Shown here: positions 55,017 through 64,000 of the stretch, in pieces
Layout of the letters: every line of letters begins with the position of its first letter
How positions within the stretch are numbered: the first letter of the stretch is position 1
From: Trichoderma breve
Lineage: Eukaryota > Ascomycota > Sordariomycetes > Hypocreales > Hypocreaceae
Direction of reading: 5' to 3'
DNA: 64,000 nucleotides
Assembly (NCBI RefSeq): GCF_028502605.1
Contig: NC_079237.1
Coordinates: 1,922,001 to 1,986,000, forward strand
Made by a program: the position numbers and the translations under genes
Notes under the pieces: generated by a model
The model's input: only the letters and a program-made list of their open reading frames with translations
Database searches by the model: none
Told to the model about the DNA's origin: nothing

Positions 55017-57725
55017 GTTGGGGTCTGTTATATATGATTGAAGTAGGGAATATCCAAGTATAACAAGATGACATGTACTAGTGGTCTATCACCGAGGCTG
55101 CCTGCTCACAATAGGGCTGAGTCAAACCCACTGCAAGTATCATTCATTCCCTTTCGAGATGATGATTCAAACAGAAAGATTGATATCGTTGAACTGAGCA
55201 ACCCTATCAAGACAGGCGACTGAGCAAGACACCAGCTAGCGAGAAACACATGTCCAAGATGCGGCCGACGGGGAGGCCCGGCAATAGTTATACGGGCCAT
55301 GGAAGCCTGGATCGCACGCATCCTCGGACATACACACACAAGCCAACATCTCGCCCGCATCCGTATTAGGGCATCATGTCAACGGCGCGTTGGTTCTAGC
55401 ATACAGATTGCATGCATATCCCGATGGATCCCCTGCTAGGATGCAACGCTGATGGTGGTGACAAGACACACACGCCCCCATCCGATCAGGCTTTCTCAAC
55501 ACCGAGGCAAAAATCACGTAGAGGCAGAAAACACATTTCACAAGGAAACCTAATGTTGGTCCCCCGCCAAGCAGAAAGAGGGGTTGTAAGCCTGGAGGGA
55601 AAATTCAAGGCTGGCTGTATCTTTCTTCATCTAGCGATCCTGATGATGCTATTCGTCGACGATCCAACCTGAAAGAGCATCTTAGCCTGTGGCAACCTTT
55701 TGGATCCTTCGACTACCGGTAAGCTTTCCATCCAAACAGAGGACGTGGGCTTTTGGTAGGACTTTTTTGGTGCGTGTGGGAACTTCGCAAAGAGAGAGAC
55801 GGCACGAGATGACCCTAAGCCCTGTCTCGTATAGTCAAGATAGAGAGTACGTGGGCGTCTGATTGAAGAAAAAGGTCGGCTGAATGAGGCTCTCTTAGAA
55901 AGAACAAGCGGGAACACGGCGTCTGTCCGAGCGAATGGATACCAATGCAAACAAGTAGACGCCACAGACGGTGATCCAATCAGCAGCGGCATAGACGCGC
56001 GGGCAAAGAGGCGCAAGAGCGCAAAGGCCGTGCCGCGGAGGAGCCCGTCTGGACCGGGTTGAGGAACGACTGACGAGGGCCGGGATTGGCGGGCGGAAGA
56101 CGAGGCCATTCAGACGCCCTCTGGCGACCCGCGCAAGATGCAACCCTACCTGTACGAGGATGGGTAAAGTGTAAATGACAATGAGCAGTTAATATCGTGC
56201 CTTGTGTTGTATCTCCATTGGTATGCACTGGTATGAAGATCCCCCTGTATGTACATGAGCCCACTCAATCACTCACTCACTCAAATCTCTGATATTGCTT
56301 CATTGCAAGGCCCGTCCGTCCACCTTCCTTTCTGTCTCTTCTCGTCCCCTGTCAATATGCCATTTGCCACTGACGCTCGACCAGGATCAGTGACAGACGC
56401 GCACAGCTGCGGATATTCGACGAACAGGTGTCCGAGCTGCGGAATTCCATATGATTGGCTCCTGTTCAACACGGCCTGTGTTCCGCGTCCTCCACTCGAT
56501 AGCGGGACGAATGAAACCCTGTAGAATCAACTGAGAGAGGTTGAAACGAACAGAAGCTAGCGAAGATGGAGGGTGGAAACAAGAGAGAGAAAGAGGGAAG
56601 AGGAGTAATACAAATTAAATCTTTGCCTTTGCTATTGGCTCCCTCCGAGAAGAAACTTACAAATGCCTACTGCTTTCTTTCGTCAGCTAGAAAAGTGAGC
56701 GGTTTTACTTGAATAGCCGACCTGGGCCGGGATTATTCTGACATGCATTTGCTCTCTCGTCGCTTGTGCACCGTCGCGCTAGGAAGCATCCGATAGCCGC
56801 GACGGCGCCTGTGTGATGGCCTTGGGAAGTCTTGCATGAACCATTGACGTGATTCCGGTCGATAGAGTGTCGCAATGGCCAGATTGCAGGCATGTGTCAG
56901 TGAATGCTACTTTGTGGTGATCATGACGGTTACATGGAGCGGGCACGTGGATGAGAGAGATGTTTTGCGTGAACATCGGATGGCCAATCGATTTGCATTC
57001 ATGTCACGGAGACAATCTCTTGCTTTTGCCCACCTGATCGTGACGGCCGCGTAGAGAGGGACAAGGGTGTGGCCGTTCATCAATATTGCTGATTCCACTC
57101 CTTTAGCATTAGGCTGTAAAGAGAGACTCGAAATTCCGTTTAATAATCTGCAGACATACCCTGCCAAACCACTCGGGAACAGAAGATAAAAGACATCGCT
57201 CATTTCACAAGCAGCTATCTATATCAAGACTGAGTCAGAGTCTGGAGCCGTAAGTCGTCAAAGCCCCCATCACTCTTAGAATAATCGCTAGACGTATTTC
57301 ATCATTGGCATACAGAATTGAACCTTTGACTGTTCGCTGGCCCAGGGCCTTGCGAAGCTTAGCCAGGCGCAAAGACTGTAATTTCTAAGTATACTACTCT
57401 TCATTACCCGTATATCCTCTGTAGTGTATCCAATAAAAAAATTCTAGCATGCAGCGAGCCAGCTCAAGATTCAGCACTAAAAAACAGTAGTCGCTAGACT
57501 GGCTTTATCATCATTCCCCCTATCTATACTAGAGTTAGTATTGGATCAGAGCCATAGAGTGACAGAAGGGGGAGAGCGTACTCTATTAAACCATGGCGAG
57601 CCTTGTAAGCTCTTTTGTAGCTGCGCTTGTCGTGTATCATGTTTGATAGCGGGGAATGCTATCAGGTGTATCCATTATGCAACGCTGTGAAAGTAAATGC
57701 AACAGTCTATGTCTTGATTCGCTTC
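55017..57725. other. Gene-poor region of 2.7 kb
   Basis: The right end is the 3' side of the NMN adenylyltransferase gene. One minus-strand frame, 56109-55627, could encode 160 residues starting MASSSARQSRPSS; it is Ser/Arg/Pro-rich and resembles nothing I know. An ACTC microsatellite lies at about 56267-56283. The region could hold an unrecognised small gene or a non-coding transcript, but nothing firm is seen. Confidence 0.45.
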
Positions 57726-58824
57726 TTAATTCCCGTTGGTGATTTCGGTGTGTCCGTTGGCCATGGGCTCTTTCTGGTATAGGTGATGCAATTTGATGTA
57801 TTTGTAGACGGAATCCGGAATGTCTTCCACCCTCTCTCCGTTCTGTATCTGAGCACGGACGCGAGTTGACTAATACGCCTGGTCAGTATCAATGGCCAGT
57901 GGAACGACACTATGCCTTCTTACCGAGACTTCGTTGATGATTGTTGGGACGACCCAGATCTTGGCGTTGTATTTCTCGAGAGGCTCTATGGCATCTTGGG
58001 TTCTGCATTGAGCAGGCCTGAGATGATGATAGATTAGCTTTGTTCGTATGACCAGCAGGCGTGGGGCAGTGCTACCTTTCGACCACGAAAGCTCCATAAT
58101 AGCCCAGCAAGACCTCAATATCAGCGGGATCCCATAGCTTGGGATCTGCCATTGTGGCAGCCAGGTCGGCGCCAATGAGCAGCATAATGCGCGCCGTCGT
58201 AAAAGTTCCGTCCAGGGTCTCAATGCCGCCGAGGACGTTGTTTATCTCGTGGTCGAAATGACGGAGCACGTCAACCGTCGGGCTGTACAGAGGCTTGCCG
58301 GATTCATCAACGCGGACCGTCTCCCAAGGATCGATTGTTATTGTCACCTTCGTATCCGTATCGACAGCGAGGCTGCACACTATAGAAAGCAGTCAGTACA
58401 GAGTTACAACACTCTCCCAGTTCAGCGCATTCAACCTACTTTGTATCCGGTGGTGGGCCGGCGCTAATGATGACTTTTGATATGCGTCCGAGCAGGGCGA
58501 CATGTAGTTGCCAACGATTTCGAAACCGGGATCGCTCTGTTTTACATATTTCTCTGCAAATTCAAACATTTGCAAGTCTATGGACTCGTTAGGGCGCCAT
58601 TGGCGATATCCACGTGCCCTCAACCACTTACGCAGGGTCGTTACCGGGGAGAAGCTCCCGCAGGCAACAAGAACCAGAGGGGCCTTGTCAGGCCGCGTCA
58701 GGCGACGCTTCAGGTTCTGGTACGGAAACGCATATCCGGGAGGCGATGCTATCGGCTGGGGGGCAGGCATCGGCGTGCCGTTTTGGTGCGGGAGAGTCCC
58801 GAAGCTCGACGCCGAGGCCACCAT
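57726..58824 (-). CDS. nma1: Nicotinamide/nicotinate mononucleotide adenylyltransferase
   Basis: Transfers AMP from ATP to nicotinate or nicotinamide mononucleotide, the step that makes NaAD or NAD. Five minus-strand exons join in frame: 58824-58632, 58577-58440, 58379-58076, 58017-57924 and 57869-57726, giving 290 residues. The ATP-binding motif GSFSPVTTLHL (56-66) corresponds to GSFNPIT-MHL of the family, and the late NEVSSTRVR corresponds to ISSTxxR. Between them are IVGNYMSPCSDAYQKSSLAPAHHRI, MCSLAVDTD, ITIDPWE and IMLLIGADLAATMADPKLWD. The splice after VTTL is essential; unspliced DNA gives an unrelated peptide. The start ATG at 58824 (MVASASSFG) is the first in frame; an upstream in-frame extension begins only at a GTG. 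Yeast has two such genes; which one this is cannot be told. Confidence 0.94.
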
Positions 58825-61309
58825 GATATGGGGGTCTGCGATATGCGACAGGCGGCGATACGAGGGGCAAAGGACGTCGCGAAAGGGATATCGAGGAGCC
58901 CGAGTCGAGTTTGAAGGGCGGTGATGCCGAATTTCGGTGGTCGCGTGTGTAGCGAAGGGAAGAGGAAACAGACTATATGGTGTAAGAGGTTGCGATGGTG
59001 ATGGCGATAGATGACTATTTAGGTGATGTGGGTATTCAATGTAAAGACGTAACGCCGAAAAGAGGGATTTACCCTCCACCACTAAGAATAGGTGCCTCCA
59101 GGTACTAAGACGCTAATCCGAGCGAAACCCGAACTTGTCAGTTGTTCCAAGTCTGCTAGCCTCTGCTGGAACAGGCTGTTTTCTGTAGTTGTTTTTCGTT
59201 TTACTAATCTGCGTCGCTGTTTCTCCTGTGGCTGTTTTTAGCACTGAGGTTGGCTGGATCCAGCAACACTCCAAGCAAGACAGGAAGGCTTAATCTTGAC
59301 AAATCCTCCAGCGTTTGGAATCTGTAGAAGGTTTGGGGAATTCAAATGCCCGTAAATGCAAAAAAAAAAAAGCGGCAGTTCGACGTCCTGCCTAAAAGTG
59401 ACGTCAATCTCGCCCAGCCCGCGTCTCACATGCATCCTCCAACTCGCAATCTTGTTTGCGCAACCTTGTCAAAGATGCAATCGGTGGTAAAACGGGGCGA
59501 CGACAGAATTTCGGTAACGGGGTAATGCATATGTACCTACACTGCATGCTTTTGCTCGTGCTATACAATCGTGGTAATACAAAGGCTGCACTAATCTCCA
59601 AGCCTTGACTAGAATCCTGCGGGCGTTGGGGGGTGGCGGCCTCCAAAGCTGCTATCACATCAACACATGTAAGTGGTATTCAGGCTTATTATAAGGGCAG
59701 TATGCGCCCTCGAGGTTTACCAAGAGTCTTATGGCATCTCGTACAAGTACAAGATGTCAATCATAGTCCAAGAATATCTATTCCACATAGCTTACCTGGT
59801 ATCCGGCAGTGTGAACCGTCATCAATACCTGATTACAGGGTAATAGTTTATGCGTCTCTCTTCTAGAAGAGGCAAATCAACTTATCCCAAAATGGATTGA
59901 CAGATTGATAAGTATGGGGAATCAGATCCAACAGGCTGGATGATTACTGATGGCCTCGGTATTATGTTTCTAGTTTATAGGTAGCCGTCTAATTAATTGA
60001 TTTCTCTTGGTCGCCTATCCAGCCATATGCTGTGTGTGGGTGGTCATGATCTGTGGATTTTATTGAGACTGTATTAAGCCATTAGGAGAATACAGGCACC
60101 TGTCTGCCGGGATGCAGCACGTGCGGAGTCTTCCGCTGCTTTGCATCACACTACCTAGTACCTAATTGATTCCTCCGAAAACCCCGTACCTTAAGGTACC
60201 TTTTTACCTTGGGTAAGAGTCCACTTTTTGCAGCAACTGTCGACTCTGGATACAAGAAGAATAAGGATAGATAGGGGAGCATGCCGTACAAGCACTGCAA
60301 ATACATACGAGTACACTATGGAACCTATACAGTAGAGGTAGGCAGCCAACAAAGGCGATGTATAAGACGATTTTTTGTTGCAGAGCATTGTACGAGTATA
60401 CATGGACAAGAAGCATCCAGATTCAACGACCCCTGCTCATGCAGCAGAAGGCGGTAAACCAAGCGACGCCGTTGGTGGACTGCGCCGTTGGAATCACACT
60501 GCAGCCAATCAAATCTGTCTTGGAGATGCAGGAAGACCCCTTGCAGTACCTGAAACGGAGCCCAACGACAAGCAGGTTGTCTCCCAGAGACAAAGAAGAG
60601 CCATCTTATACTTGTATGTGAGGTACTGTACTCTGTTGGAAGTCAAGGTTGAGCTGTATTGGCACTTGGCATATCTTGAAAGCAACACCAGAAGATTGAA
60701 GTTCTGGCATATCTAGGGACTACCTAGTACCTTATAGTACCAAGAAAGTAGGTACCGCGCATGTAGCGGAGTACTGCAGAAGATACTGTAGGCTAATTTG
60801 AAGATATTATGTGGCTGTGAGCAGTCAGCCCATTCCCCCCTTTCCCCAGCATTGACTGATTCTCTTCCAGCAGTGCGCAGTTCAACTTTGTTACTATGCG
60901 GTAGTCAGTCCCCTTGTCATAGTATGGAGTAAGTACTCTTCGGTAGTGCTGAGAACTCAAAACCGTTCCGTGTACTACCCCACCCTTCCCCCCTCAAACG
61001 CATACAGTGTACAGAAAACCCCATTCAGGAAGAGAGAGGCTTGGGAGGAGCTCTTGTCCTACGCCCAAAACAGTCGGTTTGCTGTTGGGTCCAGCATCTT
61101 TTTGCGTGACGGCACGGCATTAATACCACCATCATCTGCTTTGTCGTCGCGAGCCCGAGACTTATAACACCCGAAGCGACTCGGAAAAGCCGGGCTCTGC
61201 CCGCGACGCCGAGCTCTGGACTGTGCAGTTAGTCGCTGAGGGGGGACGACGAGCTGAGAGACAGAAAGAGAGAGAGAGACAGAGAGGCCGTCCGTGGAAA
61301 TAGAAAAAG
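58825..61309. promoter_or_regulatory. Divergent region of 2.5 kb, NMN adenylyltransferase and Nta1-like gene
   Basis: No gene is recognised. Repeated GTACC/GGTAC elements occur near 60155-60210 and 60720-60760, including the 14-nt perfect palindrome GTACCTTAAGGTAC at 60186-60199. An AGAGAG-rich stretch at about 61262-61285 lies in the likely leader of the amidase gene. Confidence 0.5.
60186..60199. repeat. Perfect palindrome GTACCTTAAGGTAC
   Basis: A 14-nt inverted repeat without spacer; part of the intergenic GTACC family. Confidence 0.8.
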
Positions 61310-63793
61310 ATGCGGATCGCGTGCCTTCAGTTCGCGCCGCAGGTTGCAGATGTGGAAAACAACCTCAACAAGGCGGACGAGGTCCTCAACCAGGCGGATT
61401 CCGACGACCTAGGCCTGGATCTTTTGGTCCTTCCAGAACTGGCCTTCACCGGTGAGGCTGCATATCCTATTTGGCATTTGCCCCACGACTTCCTTTCTAA
61501 CTTGCTGCATGCTTGGATCAGGCTACAACTTCAAGTCATTAACCCACATATCTCCCCATCTTGAAGAATCCAGCACGGGTATCAGCTCGCTCTGGGCTCG
61601 GAATACAGCCCTCAAGCATGACTGCACCGTCGTCGTGGGATATCCCGAAAAGGTAGATCCGACGCTGAACTGGCCTACGGACCCCCAGTATTACAACTCG
61701 GCAATCGCTGTCAACGGCGATGGCGAAACAGTGGCCAACTACCGCAAATCCCATCTGTATTACACCGACGAGACTTGGGCTTTGGAGGGCTCCCATGGCT
61801 TCTTCAAAGGACGACTTCCAGGCTTAGGTCAAGCCGCCATGGGGATATGCATGGACCTAAAGTGAGTAATGGAAGGGCGGTTACTCTCCATCTCCCCATA
61901 ACTACCAAAGCTAACACAGCAACCCGTACGTTGAGTCCTTACAAGTTTGAAGCTCCTTGGAACAAGTTCGAATTTGGACAACATGTGCTGGACAGCGGTG
62001 CTCGACTTGTCATAGTTTCTATGGCTTGGCTTACGAATGAGGATCCTCGAGAATTTACCAGCACTCCCATGGAGCCCGATAGCATGACTTTATTGTACTG
62101 GGTGTCTCGCCTTGAGCCGCTGATTCGGGCAGAATCGAACCAAGAAGTCATTGTCGTCTTTGCGAACCGCTGTGGCATCGAGGGCGAAGCAACTTATGCT
62201 GGTACCAGCGCTGTTGTTGGCATACAGTCTGGCGAAATTTGGGTTTACGGTATAATGGGCCGCGGTGAAACGGGTCTGCTTGTCGTTGATACCGAGTCTG
62301 AGCCGTATGCTAGACTGTCTTACCAGCCGCTTCAGCCCAATATTCGATCCGAAGACGATGCCTCACCGGACCTGGAGAAAAACTCTGGCAATGGCCCGTA
62401 TCGACACAATGAGTCTCAGGGTCAGTCTCGCGAAGACTATGAAGATTCATCCAAGGCACCCATTGACTCTTCAACCGACCAACAAGAAGATGATTTGCAC
62501 ATGTGGCTTATGGGTAACTCGATCAATCCGGATGTTCAACACAACCACCAATCTTCCGAGTACATCAAGGGATATGATAAACACACGCCAAACAAGCCCC
62601 AGGTTGAGAATACGCAAAGATCATCGAGCCCAAAATTGAATATCAATTCTCTACAGCTTGATATCCCGCCTGATCAATACATGCTCAGACGATACCTCGA
62701 GGCTGAGTCTCCGGTATCTCATCTGGACTCATTCAAATCCCCGAACCAGTCTACAACAGCACCCCCAGAAGAACTCCGGGGCTCGCGAAAAGATCGAGAT
62801 GACTACGTAGCTTTCTACCCCGACATGATGGAAGATGAGAAACGATTTAGTCTCCGATCTGATGTGTCTGTCTGGAACAACGAACCTGGTCGAGTCCGCC
62901 AAATATCTGTCTCAATGATTGACGGCCCCGAATTATCGCATCTATCAACTCAAGAACGGCCCAGGACTGTTGAAGCAGGAAATAGCGCCAGATTTCAAGA
63001 GCGAAACAGAAACAGACATAGGGCACACAGCCAGCGGCAATCCTCTGATTGGAATAGTCGGCGTGGTAGTGACTATGGGATGCCGTTATCGAGACAGTCG
63101 TCTCAGAATCAACTCCGAAGCAAGTACAGCTACAGTCAAATCGATGAAATGGCGAGGAGTTATTCCAGCAGTGCTGTTCTACCAGTGCACCTTTTGCAAT
63201 CTCACACAACTTCGCAAGTAGCTACAGAGGAGACTGGGAGGGGCAGGCGGCGATCTTCGCACAAACAACTGAAAGAGGGACGGCGCGAGTCTCGAGGCAC
63301 GCAAATGTCCCAAAGAGAGCCAATTGATCTTTCACAGTTTGCCCTCATCGAAGAATATCCTTCTGCTAGTTGTCCAGTGCATGGTAGTCGCCCTCCATCT
63401 GGGACTAGGCGTCAGAACAGTTCGAGGGCCAGAGGTCGATCAGGGAATCGTTCGCAACCTTTGTTGGAGGCGGAAACAGCTAGGAGACAATCCACCCGGC
63501 GCGATACGTCGCAGAACGAAAGCCAGAGGGATGTTCACAGTCTATCACACCGACGTACGCACTCGTCACAGCCTGAACAAGTCCGGTCCAGTATTGAGAC
63601 GAGACGGGGTGAGAAGGAGAGGTCCAAAGAATCTACTGCAAAGACGAGTTCCGGCCCCAAGACGCCGACTGCCATGCAATTGATTCCGGATCTGGAGTTA
63701 CTTGATGGCCTCGAGAAAACGTTCTCTTTGCTGAAATGCGTGGAAAAGGCTCCGGCGCATATTGTGAGGCGACGTGTGAGCTCAGTCTGGTAG
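61310..63793 (+). CDS. Nta1-like carbon-nitrogen hydrolase (N-terminal Asn/Gln amidase) with long tail
   Basis: Nitrilase-superfamily amidase resembling yeast Nta1, which deamidates N-terminal Asn and Gln to create Arg/N-degron substrates. Three exons join in frame, 61310-61451, 61522-61861 and 61936-63793, giving 779 residues. The catalytic triad is visible: Glu43 in VLPELAFTGYNF, Lys123 in NYRKSHLYY, and Cys157 in GICMDLNPYKFEAPW. The fold ends near residue 290 (SGEIWVYGIMGRGETGLLVVDT). The remaining 480 residues are polar and low-complexity, rich in Ser, Arg, Gln and Asp, and end in a helical ELLDGLEKTFSLLKCVEKAP. Yeast Nta1 has 457 residues, so the tail is an expansion. Intron 2 ends at an unusual TTGAG acceptor, because only this keeps the frame; a CAG 16 nt earlier would cause a stop. 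Substrate specificity is inferred. Confidence 0.88.
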
Positions 63794-64000
63794 GACACAT
63801 ATTTTGTTTGGTTTGGGCGGCCGGTGTCATTTGGCTTTGATTTGCTTGATTGATTTAGCGAGAATATTTGCACCATAGACGAAGTTTTTTTTTTCTCGTG
63901 ATGCTACGTGAATCCAAGTGAATGGCGCCAAGCATGGCACATCTGATGTTGTCACATACGGGATAAGCAGTGCCTCACGAATATTACTCACACACAAACG
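63794..64000. other. Downstream flank of the amidase gene
   Basis: Probable 3' untranslated region, with a T-tract near 63885-63894; the window ends here. Confidence 0.5.

Overview
The window is nuclear DNA of a filamentous ascomycete, most likely a sordariomycete of the order Hypocreales; Trichoderma or a close relative fits best, but that is an inference from protein resemblance and gene style, not a database match. The coding regions are interrupted by short GT-AG introns (mostly 60-100 nt) with CTAAC/CTGAC-like branch points. Promoters are pyrimidine-rich and the gene content is that of a fungal core genome. I see no bacterial operons, phage, insertion sequence, transposon or CRISPR array.

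I reconstructed 22 protein genes and one tRNA by joining exons by eye, checking that each join keeps the frame. Left part (1-17.2 kb): a GSK3-family kinase with a long AUG-free leader; the large nuclear cap-binding subunit (CBP80); on the minus strand a protein with a DNMT1-type RFTS domain and a zinc finger (possible Raf2/DIM-7-like heterochromatin factor); tRNA pseudouridine synthase Pus4; a short Sec2-domain protein; the exosome cap subunit Csl4. Middle (19.4-39.7 kb): a Yor1-like ABCC transporter; a serine-rich single-pass membrane protein; a Vps68/TMEM50 protein; an unrecognised small three-exon gene; GET4; tRNA-Gly(CCC); nucleoporin Pom34; INO80 subunit Ies1; C-8 sterol isomerase ERG2; the nitrogen metabolite repression regulator NMR1/NmrA. 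Right part (39.7-64 kb): a 5.5-kb gene-free stretch; a Zn2Cys6 transcription factor; Fcf1 and an RFC small subunit sharing a 405-bp divergent promoter; a small conserved-looking membrane protein; a derlin; a second single-pass membrane protein; NMN adenylyltransferase; an Nta1-like amidase with a very long disordered tail.

The genes are housekeeping functions of unrelated pathways (RNA capping, exosome and tRNA modification, chromatin, replication clamp loading, ER/Golgi membrane traffic, sterol and NAD synthesis, N-degron and nitrogen control) and do not form a metabolic cluster. I found no convincing new multi-gene system. The most unusual items are the RFTS-zinc finger protein without a methyltransferase domain, the Nta1 amidase with a roughly 480-residue tail, competing splice acceptors that decide between full-length and truncated products in two genes, an 811-nt AUG-free leader in front of the kinase, and clustered GGTACC-type palindromes in the intergenic DNA.
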